Assembly: GCA_002703245.1 (NCBI GenBank)
Contig: NZTV01000062.1
Location: forward strand, 30,476 to 94,475
Direction of reading: 5' to 3'
DNA from: Microbacterium sp.
Lineage (GTDB): Bacteria; Actinomycetota; Actinomycetes; Actinomycetales; Microbacteriaceae
Length of the DNA: 64,000 bases
Of the stretch, positions 8,375 through 16,829 are shown piece by piece; position 1 is the stretch's first letter; each line of letters begins with the position of its first letter. A model generated the notes under the pieces. It did not search any database. It was given only the letters and a program-made list of their open reading frames with translations, and was not told the origin of the DNA. The position numbers and the translations under genes are program-made.

Positions 8375-9385
8375 TCAGAACCCCGGGTGTGACAGGGTCA
8401 GCAGGACGCGGGCGGCGGTGTAGCGGGCCAGGCCGATCGGATGACGGACGTCGTATCCCAGCAGGTCGACCAGCTGCGCGAGCCGATCCTGCGCGGTCGA
8501 GTGGTGCACGCCGGCCAGAGCGGCCGCCTGTCGGACGCTTCCCATCCGTCCGTACGCGTCGAGGATGACGCGGTGGCGCGGGTCGAGGCCGGCCAGGGTG
8601 ACCACGTCGGGGTGCTCCGCGGAACGCTCGTCCGCGGCTTCGGCCAGCAGCATGATGGCGCCCACCTCGTCGGCGTCCACGAGGGGGAGCTCGGGGGATG
8701 TCATCCGCAGCGCGAGCGTGGCCGTCCGCCACGATTCCGGGAGGTCGTCGGGACGGACGCGGGTGCCGACGCCGATGCGGGTGGGCGTGGATGCGGCGCC
8801 GTCGGCATCGGCCGGGGGCGATGGAGCCGTGCGGGTGATGACGGCGCCTGCCGGACCCCATTCGGTGACCACCAGTGCGGACGGGCCGGCGACCGGCGGC
8901 GGGGCGTCGGGGAGGGTCGCGACGACGCAGACCTCGTCGCCGGGCGCGAGGCGCAGGCGTGCGGTCGCCGCCCGCCGTTCGGCCGGCGTCGTGTGCTCGT
9001 CGATCGACTGTTCGACCGCGTCGAGCGCGTCGTTCCCTCGGCGGGCGGCGGTGATCTCGAGCGCCAGGGCGAGGCGTTCGAGGATCATGGCGTCGTTCGC
9101 GTGCGGGTCGCGGCGCTCGATCCACACCTGCCCGTCGGGCGGAACCCGTCGCGACAGCCGCGGGGCGTCGGGTTCCTCGTCGGCGGGTCTGCCCGTGGGT
9201 TGCACCCGGCGGGTGCGGCCGGGCGTGGAGCTGCCGACCACGGCGCCGCTGAGAGCGGCGGCCGCGCGCAGGAGTGCGTCGGGTCCGACGCCGCGGGCGA
9301 CCAGGGCGTCGAAGTAGGAGATGACCTTCAGCGACTCGCTCGCTTCGGCGTCGAGGGCGGTCAGTCGTCCCACCAGTTCCTGCAC
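8375..9385 (-). CDS. PucR-type helix-turn-helix transcriptional regulator
   Basis: A 336-aa regulator. The C-terminal about 70 residues form the PucR/CdaR HTH: LDPRHRVILDAYGRMGSVRQAAALAGVHHSTAQDRL, where the VRQAAALAGVHHST helix pair matches the family's distal HTH. The N-terminal part (VGRLTALDAEASESLKVISYFDALVARG) resembles the sensory segment of such proteins. The GTG start at 9385 has GGGAG upstream. It lies between the monooxygenase and esterase genes, all minus strand, and is the most likely local regulator. The effector is not evident. Confidence 0.75.
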   Translation of the reverse strand: MQELVGRLTALDAEASESLKVISYFDALVARGVGPDALLRAAAALSGAVVGSSTPGRTRRVQPTGRPADEEPDAPRLSRRVPPDGQVWIERRDPHANDAMILERLALALEITAARRGNDALDAVEQSIDEHTTPAERRAATARLRLAPGDEVCVVATLPDAPPPVAGPSALVVTEWGPAGAVITRTAPSPPADADGAASTPTRIGVGTRVRPDDLPESWRTATLALRMTSPELPLVDADEVGAIMLLAEAADERSAEHPDVVTLAGLDPRHRVILDAYGRMGSVRQAAALAGVHHSTAQDRLAQLVDLLGYDVRHPIGLARYTAARVLLTLSHPGF

Positions 9386-9469
9386 GGTCTCACTCCCTCA
9401 TGGCGCGCGCACAGTCTATCGACCGGTGACGCCGGGCCGCGGGGAGGGGCGCGGTCCGGCGTCGGGCGG

Positions 9470-10441
9470 TCACGCGCCCAGGACGCGGTCGATCCAGCTC
9501 TCGCGGGCGGCGATGGCGGCCTGGGAGACGGCGGCTTGCGGCGCCATCGTGTCGAAGCCGTGGAACCCTCCGGCCCACACGTGCAGTTCGGCCTGAACGC
9601 CCGCGGCCCACAGGGCGGTGGCGTAGGCGACGTCTTCGTCGCGGAAGACCTCGGCGGAGCCGCAGTCGATGTAGGTCGTCGGAAGCCCCGACAGGTCGGT
9701 CGCGCGGGCGGGTGCCGCGTAGATCGAGACGTCGTCGCCGCCTTTGCGGTCGCCGAGCAGCGCGCTCCAGCCGGTGACGTTCGCTTCCCGGTTCCACACG
9801 CCGACGCCGTCGATCTGTGTCGTGGACACGGTCGCATCGCGGTCGTCGAGCATCGGGCAGAGGAGGATCTGTCCGGCGAGGGCCGGGCCCCGCCGATCCC
9901 GGGCGAGGAGTGCGGTTCCGGCGGTGAGGCCTCCGCCCGCGCTCGTCCCGCCGACCAGGAGGCGCTCGGCGTCGATACCCAGTTCGTCGGCGTGCTCTGC
10001 GGTCCACACCAGGCCCGCGTAGCAGTCTTCGACCGGGTAGGGGTCGGGGAATTCGGGGGCGAGGCGGTAGTCGATGCTGACCAGGACGGCGTCGTGGCGG
10101 ACGACGGCGGACAGGAAGGTGTCGACACCGGTCATCTGGTCGCCCATGACCATGCCTCCGCCGTGGAGGTGGACGATGCCGGGTCGGTGACCGGCGTGGT
10201 CGGCTCGGGCGATGATGGTGGCGGTGATCTCGGCGCCTTCGTAGCCGGGGATGGTGACATCGCGCACGGTCACCCCGGCGGCGGCGATCTGCTCGTCGAG
10301 GCCCTGGGACAGCATCTCGGCCGTACTGGCCCGCAGCGCCGGGATCATCTCCGGCGTGAGCGTCGGGAGCATCTGCGCCACCGCGTCGAGGGCAGGTTCG
10401 AGCTCGGCGTCGAACGGGGGGCGGGGGATGGCTACGGTCAT
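9470..10441 (-). CDS. alpha/beta hydrolase, hormone-sensitive-lipase family esterase
   Basis: A 323-aa cytosolic esterase/lipase of the HSL family. The oxyanion motif HGGG is in IVHLHGGGMVMGD (about 93-105), the nucleophile Ser in GGTSAGGG (about 165), the catalytic Asp probably in the segment before AAGVQAELHVWAGGFHGFD, which carries the catalytic His. The ATG at 10441 is preceded by an ideal AAGGAG. It may release a substrate or product for the nearby monooxygenase; that link is only by position. The gene stands apart from the flavin reductase operon because a hairpin lies between them. Confidence 0.88.
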   Translation of the reverse strand: MTVAIPRPPFDAELEPALDAVAQMLPTLTPEMIPALRASTAEMLSQGLDEQIAAAGVTVRDVTIPGYEGAEITATIIARADHAGHRPGIVHLHGGGMVMGDQMTGVDTFLSAVVRHDAVLVSIDYRLAPEFPDPYPVEDCYAGLVWTAEHADELGIDAERLLVGGTSAGGGLTAGTALLARDRRGPALAGQILLCPMLDDRDATVSTTQIDGVGVWNREANVTGWSALLGDRKGGDDVSIYAAPARATDLSGLPTTYIDCGSAEVFRDEDVAYATALWAAGVQAELHVWAGGFHGFDTMAPQAAVSQAAIAARESWIDRVLGA

Positions 10442-10547
10442 GGGAACTCCTTCGTTCTTCAGACCGCCACGGCTGCGTGGCGTGAGTCCATCGTGCGCTC
10501 CCCGTCGGGACGCTGTCACCCGCCGTAGGTGGCGGATCCGCGATCGC

Positions 10548-10569
10548 GAACCCGCCACATGGCGGGTTC
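10548..10569 (-). terminator. hairpin at the end of the flavin reductase operon
   Basis: GAACCCGCC-ACAT-GGCGGGTTC is a perfect 9-bp stem with a 4-nt loop, overlapping the stop codon of the flavin reductase gene that ends at 10568. It probably terminates or attenuates the 11665-10568 transcript before the esterase gene. No long T-tract follows. Confidence 0.5.
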
Positions 10570-11095
10570 AGCCGGCGAGCTGTTCCACCGCCTGCAGGTG
10601 GCGGTAGGCGCCCTTGAAGTACACGAGCGGTTCGGTGTCGCGCTCGTGCCACTCGGCCGGGCTCATCTCGACGACCTTCCCGATCACGATGAGGTGGTCG
10701 CCGGCCTCGTGCTCGGCCCAGATCTCGCAGTCCACCCACATGAGGGTGTCGGCGATGATCGGGTTGCCCGATGCCGCGGGGCTCCAGTCGATCCCGGCCC
10801 ACTTGTCGGTGCCCTTGCGGGCGAACTGGTTCGAGACGGCGTGCTGGTCGTGGGCGAGCACGTTCACGGCGAACTTGCCGTCGGCGGCGATACGCGGATA
10901 GGTCGTGGAGGTCTTCATGACGCTGAAGGACACCAGCGGCGGGTCGACCGAGACCGAGTAGAACGACTGGCAGGTGAACCCGACGGGTGCGTCGTCTTCG
11001 ATGCCGGAGACGATGGTGATCCCGGAGGCGTAGTGCCCGAGCGTGTCGCGGAAGCGGCGTGCGTCGATGGCGGTGGGGGGAGTGGTGTCGGACAT
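10568..11095 (-). CDS. flavin reductase (HpaC-like FMN-binding split barrel)
   Basis: A 175-aa flavin:NAD(P)H reductase-like protein. Family features are RFRDTLGHYASGITIVSG (the FxxxLGxxxTGVxVV start), VGFTCQSFYSVSVDPPLVSFSV (FMN-binding SFxSxSxxPPLVxF) and GDHLIVIGKV followed by PLVYFKGAYRHL. Such enzymes release reduced FMN for a partner monooxygenase. The ATG at 11095 has AAGGAGG seven bases upstream; the in-frame ATG nine codons earlier lacks one. Second gene of a two-gene unit with the SsuE-like reductase (30 bp gap). Likely partner: the LLM monooxygenase at 6881-8266 (inference). Confidence 0.87.
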   Translation of the reverse strand: MSDTTPPTAIDARRFRDTLGHYASGITIVSGIEDDAPVGFTCQSFYSVSVDPPLVSFSVMKTSTTYPRIAADGKFAVNVLAHDQHAVSNQFARKGTDKWAGIDWSPAASGNPIIADTLMWVDCEIWAEHEAGDHLIVIGKVVEMSPAEWHERDTEPLVYFKGAYRHLQAVEQLAG

Positions 11096-11125
11096 GGGGG
11101 ATCCTCCTTCTGCGGCGGCCATCGT

Positions 11126-11665
11126 TCAGGCGGGGGTCGGGGCGTCGGATGTCGCCGCGGCGACGGTGGCGAGTCGGGCGAGGTTGCCGCGGTACTCCGC
11201 GGCCGCGTCGGCGACGACCTCGTCGAGCTTGTCCATCTGGCTGAGCGGGAGGTAGAAGCCGCGGCCGGGTACCGTCGCGCCCAGCTCGACCAGCAGCGGT
11301 GCAAGGGTGAAGGTCGGACCCATGGCGTGGGTGGAATCGGCGCCGGTGTGCACCGGGATCGCGGTCACCCCGGCGAGCCCGTTGGCGGGATACCGGTCCA
11401 GGAACGCCTTCAGCAGACCGGTGTAGGTCGCCTTGTACGTCGGGGAGGCGAACACGACGAGGTCGCTCTGGGCGACCTGGGCGTTCAGCGCCGACATGGT
11501 CTCCGACGGCCACGCGAAGATCTGATCGACGTGGTCGGCGAGGTCGAGCACGTCGAGCTCGTACGAACCGGGGCTGAGCAGGTGGGAGACGAGAAGCTCC
11601 GCGACCTTGCGTGTGCGGGAGGCCGGCTTCGGGTTGCCGACGACCACCATGACTTTCAACGACAT
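11126..11665 (-). CDS. NADPH-dependent FMN reductase (SsuE-like)
   Basis: A 179-aa flavodoxin-fold reductase. The FMN phosphate loop is VVVGNPKPASRTRKVA (7-22), and the SPTYKATYTGLLKAFLDRYP segment is typical of SsuE/MsuE enzymes that feed FMNH2 to sulfonate monooxygenases. First gene of the minus-strand unit; its start at 11665 faces the plus-strand flavin reductase gene across a 408-bp intergenic region carrying matching promoter elements. That a sulfur compound is the substrate of the whole group is possible but unproven. Confidence 0.85.
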   Translation of the reverse strand: MSLKVMVVVGNPKPASRTRKVAELLVSHLLSPGSYELDVLDLADHVDQIFAWPSETMSALNAQVAQSDLVVFASPTYKATYTGLLKAFLDRYPANGLAGVTAIPVHTGADSTHAMGPTFTLAPLLVELGATVPGRGFYLPLSQMDKLDEVVADAAAEYRGNLARLATVAAATSDAPTPA

Positions 11666-11760
11666 CTGTGACTCACATCCGTACCGATTGACTGGGAGAG
11701 GATGATGTCGTGACTCCACGTAGCGCGGGGCTGCGGAGCGCACGAGACCTCCACACGCAT

Positions 11761-11803
11761 CCAGGTTCTTTTGGCCCGAAGCGCCCGCAACGGCTTACGC
11801 TGC
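11761..11803 (-). promoter_or_regulatory. conserved promoter element, left copy
   Basis: Read on the minus strand this 43-bp stretch begins GCAGCGTAAGCCG and continues with TTCGGGCCAAAAGAACCTGG. It aligns with the plus-strand element at 11932-11975 in 35 of 43 positions with one gap. It lies 96-138 bp upstream of the FMN reductase start, in the same orientation and at nearly the same distance as the other copy. Probably a regulator site or promoter core shared by the two divergent flavin operons. Confidence 0.55.
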
Positions 11804-11931
11804 GTCACCAATTCTGCCACCACCGTGTTTCGCGCGTGTATCGAAGGCGCGCTCCGGGCGGGGCAGTCGGCGCAATCTGCCGTTTACATCCGTGTGACCG
11901 GCGGGCAACGCCGATCACGCACACTGAGGGT

Positions 11932-11975
11932 GCAGCGTAAGCCGCTGTGGACCCTCTCGGGACACAAGACCCCGG
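11932..11975 (+). promoter_or_regulatory. conserved promoter element, right copy
   Basis: The plus-strand counterpart of 11761-11803: an identical 13-bp GCAGCGTAAGCCG followed by TCTCGGGACACAAGACCCC, 99-142 bp upstream of the flavin reductase start at 12074. The rest of the gene-less stretch 11666-12073 holds no convincing gene. Confidence 0.55.
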
Positions 11976-12073
11976 GGGCAGGCATCGGGTCTGGAGACGG
12001 ATCGCATTCGTTGCGTGCCGCCCATCGACCCGGTGCTCACCATCCGAGCGACGTCGTCGAAAGGGAGTCCGTC

Positions 12074-12622
12074 ATGACCTTGTTGTCCCCCGCCCTCTCC
12101 GAGAGCACCCGTGTTCTCGATGTGCCCACCCATGATCCCGACCATGTCCGCGGGGCCATGGGGCGGTTCCCGACCGGTGTCGTCGCCCTGTGCGCGATCG
12201 TCGACGGGCGCCCCGTCGGAATGGTCGCCTCGTCGTTCTCGGCCGGTGCGTCGTACAGCCCGCCCATGGTGATGTTCTCGGTGCAGGAGTCCTCGACGAC
12301 GTGGCCGGTGCTGCGTCGCGCCGAGCGGATCGGGGTGAGCGTGCTCGGTTCGCACCAGTCCGATGCGTGCATGCAGCTCGCTTCGCGCAGCCGCGACCGA
12401 TTCGACGGGCTCGCCACCACGGTGACCGCCGAGGGGGCGGTTCTGGTCGACGGCGCCGCGATGTGGTTCGACTGCGACGTCTACAGTTGCGTCCCGGCCG
12501 GTGACCACTCGGTGGTCGTGATGCGCGTGCACAGCATGAACATCGACGACGACGGCGCCCCTCTGATCTACCACGAGCGCCGATTCCACGGACTCCGCGA
12601 GATCGACGGGGCACGAGCATGA
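12074..12622 (+). CDS. flavin reductase (HpaC-like), coupled to riboflavin kinase
   Basis: A 182-aa flavin reductase-like protein and the second of this family within 2 kb. Family segments: VRGAMGRFPTGVVALCAI, VGMVASSFSAGASYSPPMVMFSVQ (FMN-binding), AMWFDCDVYSCVPAGDHSVVVMRV and PLIYHERRFHGL. The ATG at 12074 has AAGGGAG upstream; longer upstream frames lack similarity. Its stop overlaps the riboflavin kinase start (ATGA), so it is made together with an enzyme that forms FMN. It probably supplies reduced flavin to a monooxygenase. Confidence 0.87.
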   Translation: MTLLSPALSESTRVLDVPTHDPDHVRGAMGRFPTGVVALCAIVDGRPVGMVASSFSAGASYSPPMVMFSVQESSTTWPVLRRAERIGVSVLGSHQSDACMQLASRSRDRFDGLATTVTAEGAVLVDGAAMWFDCDVYSCVPAGDHSVVVMRVHSMNIDDDGAPLIYHERRFHGLREIDGARA

Positions 12623-13110
12623 CCCCCGAAGAGCTGCGCCTGGCGTCCGATCCCGCCGAGACCGCGATGGTCCATTCCGTCGGAGGCGCCCCGGCCATCA
12701 TCGGCACGGTCATCCACGGCGATCGACGCGGACGCGAACTCGGTTTCCCCACGGCCAACCTCGCGCTCGCCGACGGCGACCGCATCGAGGACGGCGTGTG
12801 GGCCGCCGACGTGTATGTCGGCAACACCCGCCACATCGCGGCCGCCTCCGTCGGGCGCCGTCCGACGTTCTACGATGCGGACGGCGTCCGTCTGCTCGAG
12901 CCGTTCCTGCTCGATTTCGACGGTGATCTGTACGGCAAGACGATCGTCGTGCACCTGCGCGAGCGCATCCGGCCCCAGCGTCGCTTCGAGAGCCTGGTCG
13001 CGCTCATCCAGCAGATGCGGCGGGACGTCGAGGAGGTCCGCCGGTGGGCGCAGACGGCCCGTTCGTTGCCCCTGCGTTCCCGCGCGACGCTACCCGCCGG
13101 CACCCGCTGA
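12619..13110 (+). CDS. stand-alone riboflavin kinase
   Basis: A 163-aa protein that matches only the C-terminal riboflavin kinase half of the bifunctional RibF enzyme and lacks the FAD synthetase nucleotidyltransferase half. The flavokinase signature is GTVIHGDRRGRELGFPTAN (about 29-47) with the PTAN nucleotide/Mg site, then SVGRRPTF, LLEPFLLDFDGDLYGK and LRERIRPQRRFESL. It would convert riboflavin and ATP to FMN. Coupling to the flavin reductase (4-bp overlap) suggests a dedicated FMN supply for this cluster, in addition to a housekeeping RibF expected elsewhere in the genome (inference). Confidence 0.85.
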   Translation: MTPEELRLASDPAETAMVHSVGGAPAIIGTVIHGDRRGRELGFPTANLALADGDRIEDGVWAADVYVGNTRHIAAASVGRRPTFYDADGVRLLEPFLLDFDGDLYGKTIVVHLRERIRPQRRFESLVALIQQMRRDVEEVRRWAQTARSLPLRSRATLPAGTR

Positions 13111-13174
13111 CCCGCCCCCGCGCATCCCCGCCCCGATCCCGCGCCCCTCGCGCCCGGGAGCTTGATCGAGCCCT

Positions 13175-13236
13175 CCCTTTTGCGCCGAGCCGCCCCTTCT
13201 CCCACGTCTGGGAAGGGGCGGCTCGGCGACAAAGGG
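13175..13236. terminator. palindromic element between convergent genes (copy 2)
   Basis: A 16-bp perfect stem, GCCGAGCCGCCCCTTC (13184-13199) and its complement (13212-13227), flanked by CCCTTTTG on the left and CAAAGGG on the right, which extend the pairing. It lies between the convergent riboflavin kinase and pgi genes, is related to the element at 6783-6842, and probably works as a bidirectional terminator. Confidence 0.65.
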
Positions 13237-13279
13237 CTGTCTCGGCGTCGCGGCGTGCGGGGTGCGTGGCGCGCGGAGG

Positions 13280-14959
13280 CTAGGCGCGGTGGGTGCGGTA
13301 GTAGTCCAGCAGGGCGCGAGTGGAGGCGTCTTGCGCGGCGATCGCGTCGGCGTCGCCCTCGATGGCCGGCGCGATCTGCAGGGCGAGCTGCTTTCCGAGT
13401 TCGACACCCCACTGGTCGAACGAGTTGATGCCCCAGATGACCCCCTGCGTGAAGGTGATGTGCTCGTAGAGGGCCACCAGCTCGCCGAGCACCCGCGGCG
13501 TCAGCGCGGGGGCGAAGATCGAGGTGGTCGGACGGTTGCCGGCGAAGGTGCGGGCGGCCACCAGCGGTCCCGTGGTGCCCTCGGCCTCGACCTCCTCGGC
13601 CGTCTTGCCGAACGCGAGCGCCTTGGTCTGGGCGAGGAAGTTCGACAGGAACAGGCCGTGCACGTCGCGGCCGCCGTCCTCGAGGGGGTAGGCCGGGTTC
13701 GCGAACGCGATGAAATCCGCCGGGATGAGGCGGGTGCCCTGGTGGATGAGCTGGTAGAACGCGTGCTGGCCGTTCGTGCCGGGCTCGCCCCAGAACACCT
13801 CACCGGTGTGGGTGGTCACGGGGGAGCCGTCCCAGCGCACCGATTTGCCGTTGGATTCCATCGTGAGCTGCTGCAGGTACGCCGCGAACCGGCTCAGCTG
13901 CTGGGCGTAGGGGAGGACGGCGTGCGATTGGGCGCCGAGGAGATTGACGTACCAGACGTTCAACAGGCCCATCAGCACGGGCACGTTCTCGGTGAGCGGC
14001 GCCGACCCGACGTGCTCGTCGACGGTGTGGAACCCGGCGAGCAGCTCGCGGAAGACCTCCGGCCCGAACTCGATCATCAGCGACAGGCCGATGGCCGAGT
14101 CGACCGAGTACCGGCCGCCGACCCAGTCCCAGAAGCCGAAGGCGTTGTCGGTGTCGATGCCGAACTCGGCGACCTTGGCCAGAGCGGTCGAGACGGCGAC
14201 GAAGTGGTGGGCGACCGCGTCGGTCTTCGCGGCCTCCGATCCGTCGATCGCGCCGGATGCCTCGAGCCCGGCCCACAGCCAGTCGCGGGCGAGGCGGGCG
14301 TTGGTGAGGGTCTCGAGTGTCGTGAAGGTCTTCGATGCGACGATGAACAGGGTCGTCTCGGGATCGAGGTCCTTCGTCTTCTGCGCGATGTCGGTCGGGT
14401 CGATGTTCGACACGAACCGGGCCTGGATGCCGGCGTCGGCATATGGCTCGAGGGCCGCGGAGATCATGACCGGACCGAGGTCGGAGCCGCCGATACCGAT
14501 GTTGACGACATGCGTGACCTTCTTGCCGGTCACGCCCTTCCACTCACCACCGCGCACCCGATCGGCGAACGCCGACATGCGCGAGAGCACCTCCTGCACG
14601 TCCGCGTCGATGTCTTGGCCGTCGACGACGAGGGCGGGCTCGGCGCCGGCTGGGCGACGCAGCGCCGTGTGCAGCACAGCGCGATCTTCGGTGGTGTTGA
14701 TGTGCTCGCCGACGCGCATGGCCGCGTAGCGTTCAGCGACGCCGGTCTGCTCGGCCAGCTCCACGAGCGAGGCGAGGATCTCGTCGGTGACGAGGTTCTT
14801 CGACAGGTCGACGTGCAGGTCGGCGAGGGTGAAGCTGAGCTTGTCGACGCGGTCGCCGTCCGCGGCGAACCAGCCACGCAGATCGGGGTCGAACGAAGCG
14901 CGGTGGGCGTCGAGCGCAGCCCACGCGGGAGTACCGGTCGGGTCGATGGGAGCAGTCAC
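13280..14959 (-). CDS. pgi: glucose-6-phosphate isomerase
   Basis: A 559-aa phosphoglucose isomerase interconverting glucose-6-phosphate and fructose-6-phosphate in glycolysis; length is normal. Visible signatures are [13 protein letters not shown] (phosphate-binding), the [17 protein letters not shown] segment, [18 protein letters not shown] with the catalytic Glu and His, and [11 protein letters not shown] with the catalytic Lys near the C-terminus. The start is a GTG at 14959 directly before [11 protein letters not shown]; the ribosome binding site is weak and close. Single gene, divergent from the HAD phosphatase gene 115 bp away. Confidence 0.95.
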   Translation of the reverse strand: MTAPIDPTGTPAWAALDAHRASFDPDLRGWFAADGDRVDKLSFTLADLHVDLSKNLVTDEILASLVELAEQTGVAERYAAMRVGEHINTTEDRAVLHTALRRPAGAEPALVVDGQDIDADVQEVLSRMSAFADRVRGGEWKGVTGKKVTHVVNIGIGGSDLGPVMISAALEPYADAGIQARFVSNIDPTDIAQKTKDLDPETTLFIVASKTFTTLETLTNARLARDWLWAGLEASGAIDGSEAAKTDAVAHHFVAVSTALAKVAEFGIDTDNAFGFWDWVGGRYSVDSAIGLSLMIEFGPEVFRELLAGFHTVDEHVGSAPLTENVPVLMGLLNVWYVNLLGAQSHAVLPYAQQLSRFAAYLQQLTMESNGKSVRWDGSPVTTHTGEVFWGEPGTNGQHAFYQLIHQGTRLIPADFIAFANPAYPLEDGGRDVHGLFLSNFLAQTKALAFGKTAEEVEAEGTTGPLVAARTFAGNRPTTSIFAPALTPRVLGELVALYEHITFTQGVIWGINSFDQWGVELGKQLALQIAPAIEGDADAIAAQDASTRALLDYYRTHRA

Positions 14960-15074
14960 GCCCCTACCGTAGCGCGGCGCCCGCGACGTCGGGGGCCGGT
15001 GCGCGCCCCCGCGCGGGTGGGATGCGCGCCCCCGTGCGGGGTGGGCGATGCCGGCTGTGCCAGGCTGGAAGCCT

Positions 15075-15881
15075 ATGACCTTCCCCGCTGCGGATCTTCG
15101 CCTCATCGCCGTCGACATGGACGGCACCCTGCTGGACGGGGAGGGCCGCATCCCCGACACCCTGTGGCCGTTGCTGGAGCGGCTGCGCGAGCGCGGCATC
15201 CATTTCGCGCCGGCCAGCGGCCGTCAGCTCGCGACCCTGCAAGAGGCCTTCTCGGCTCACCGCGACGAACTCGTCTTCATCGCCGAGAACGGTGCGCACG
15301 TGGTCAGCGCCGGAGTGGAGGTCTCCTCCGACGCGCTCGATCCAGTATTCGTGGCTTCGCTGCTCGATCGTCTGCGCGCGCTCGCGGCCGAGCGGGACTT
15401 CGGGGTCGTACTGTGCGGCAAGCGGTCCGCCTACATCGAGCGCCCGGACGAGGCGTTCCGCACCGAGGCGGACCGGTACTACGCCAAACTCGAGCTCGTC
15501 GAGGATCTCGCGGCGGTCGACGACCAGATCGTCAAGATCGCGGTGTACGACTTCGTCGAGGCGGCCGATCTGGCCGCGCGGATCGACGACCTGCGCGAGA
15601 CCCATCAGGTCGTGGTGTCCGGGCACCACTGGACCGACGTCATGAACCAGGGCGTGAACAAGGGTGTCGCGCTCGGTCGACTGCAGGAGAGTCTCGGGGT
15701 GACCGCGGCGCACACCGCCGTCTTCGGCGACTACCTCAACGACCTCGAGATGATGGACGCCGCCGACATGTCCTTCGCGATGGCGAACGCCCACCCCGAC
15801 GTGGCTGCGCGGGCGCGGCACCGTGCGCCGGCGAACACCGAGCACGGCGTGATCACCACCATCGAACGCCTGCTCGGCTGA
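15075..15881 (+). CDS. HAD-superfamily phosphatase (Cof/IIB type)
   Basis: A 268-aa HAD hydrolase of the Cof-like IIB class. Motif [13 protein letters not shown] (13-24) carries the nucleophile Asp and the acid/base Asp two residues later; motif II is APASGR; the C-terminal [10 protein letters not shown] is motif IV with the Mg-binding Asp residues. The large C2 cap between motifs is typical for enzymes that dephosphorylate sugar phosphates or flavin and other nucleotides. Substrate not determinable. Start ATG at 15075. Stands alone between pgi and a lipoprotein gene. Confidence 0.88.
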   Translation: MTFPAADLRLIAVDMDGTLLDGEGRIPDTLWPLLERLRERGIHFAPASGRQLATLQEAFSAHRDELVFIAENGAHVVSAGVEVSSDALDPVFVASLLDRLRALAAERDFGVVLCGKRSAYIERPDEAFRTEADRYYAKLELVEDLAAVDDQIVKIAVYDFVEAADLAARIDDLRETHQVVVSGHHWTDVMNQGVNKGVALGRLQESLGVTAAHTAVFGDYLNDLEMMDAADMSFAMANAHPDVAARARHRAPANTEHGVITTIERLLG

Positions 15882-15959
15882 CGCGCACCTCGCCCTGTGG
15901 CGCGGCGGGTGATCTCGCTACGGTGGGACCAGGAATCCGGACGGGGGATGGGGATCACG

Positions 15960-16685
15960 ATGAAGAAGACGTTTGCGGCTCCGCTGCTGGCCATGACGCT
16001 TGCGGCTTTCGGGCTGGCCGGATGCGCCACGTACGACACCACCGGCGCGCGTCCGGCGGGACAGGACCCCTCGGTCACCGAGGAGACCGTCGACGAGAGC
16101 ACGCAGGATGACGCCGTCGGCGACGTGCAGCCGCTGTCGGTCGTGCAGACCGCCGCCGGGATCTACGAGGGCGACGACTGGTACTGGTACGCCGTCGTGA
16201 TCGAGAACCCCAACGCCGACTACATCTACCCCGACGCCACATTCACCATCGAGGCGGTGGCCGCCGACGGCACCATTCTCGACTCCGACTCCCACTGGGA
16301 GGTGGTGCTGAGTGGTCAGACGGCGCTGGTCGGTTCGTTCCTCGACATCGGCAGCGAACAGATCGACCACCTCGATGTGATCGGCCCCGAGCCGGGCGAG
16401 GCGGTGTACTCGTCCGCCGCCGAGACCGGGTTCGTCACCTTCGGCGACCTCGAGGTGGTCGAAGATGAGTGGTATGTGACAGTCAGCGGGAACGTCACGA
16501 GCGAATTCAGCGAGGATCAGGAGTTCGTCGAGGTCGCCGTGGTCGGCCGCGACGCCTCCGGCGACATCGTCGCGGCGGAGTACGGCTACATCGATCGGCT
16601 CCCCGCGGGCGGTTCGGCTCGCTTCTCGGTCGACGTGTGGGATGCTCCCGCCGGCCTCGAGTACGAGGTCTTCGCCTCGTACTGA
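15960..16685 (+). CDS. putative lipoprotein
   Basis: A 241-aa exported lipoprotein: MKK n-region, hydrophobic stretch and lipobox GLAGC with Cys22, then a Thr/Asp-rich linker (about 23-60). The mature part has a two-domain Ig-like pattern with IENPNADYIYPDATFTIEAVAADG and VEVAVVGRDASGDIVAAE, reminiscent of FxLYD-type extracellular modules. I do not recognise a specific family. The ATG at 15960 follows GGGGA; an ATG four codons earlier (15948) is possible. Single gene. Confidence 0.7.
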   Translation: MKKTFAAPLLAMTLAAFGLAGCATYDTTGARPAGQDPSVTEETVDESTQDDAVGDVQPLSVVQTAAGIYEGDDWYWYAVVIENPNADYIYPDATFTIEAVAADGTILDSDSHWEVVLSGQTALVGSFLDIGSEQIDHLDVIGPEPGEAVYSSAAETGFVTFGDLEVVEDEWYVTVSGNVTSEFSEDQEFVEVAVVGRDASGDIVAAEYGYIDRLPAGGSARFSVDVWDAPAGLEYEVFASY

Positions 16686-16720
16686 TCCCAGCCCGGTGCG
16701 GCGCGGGCCCGGCACCGAGA

Positions 16721-16778
16721 CCCGGCTCGGTGTCCGAGACCGCGGTGCGTGCAGCCAGGTTTCGGACACGGACCCGGG
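16721..16778. terminator. imperfect inverted repeat downstream of lipoprotein gene
   Basis: Arms around CTCGGTGTCCGAGAC (within 16721-16740) and GTTTCGGACACGGA (16759-16778) pair with a few mismatches. The repeat sits between the lipoprotein gene and the converging regulator remnant, so it could serve either as a terminator. Confidence 0.4.
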
Positions 16779-16829
16779 CTTCGCCGCGCACCGCATGCGT
16801 GGATCGCGTGCCGGGCGCCGGTGTCGGTA

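Noticed and set aside
11666..12073. Possible FMN riboswitch upstream of flavin genes
   Set aside because: The conserved FMN aptamer segments are not recognisable, and the shared 43-44 bp element ends about 100 bp before the start codons without an obvious switch hairpin.
13262..16111. 949-codon plus-strand frame across pgi and the HAD gene
   Set aside because: Spans two well-supported genes in the wrong frame or strand and has no family features; GC-driven shadow.
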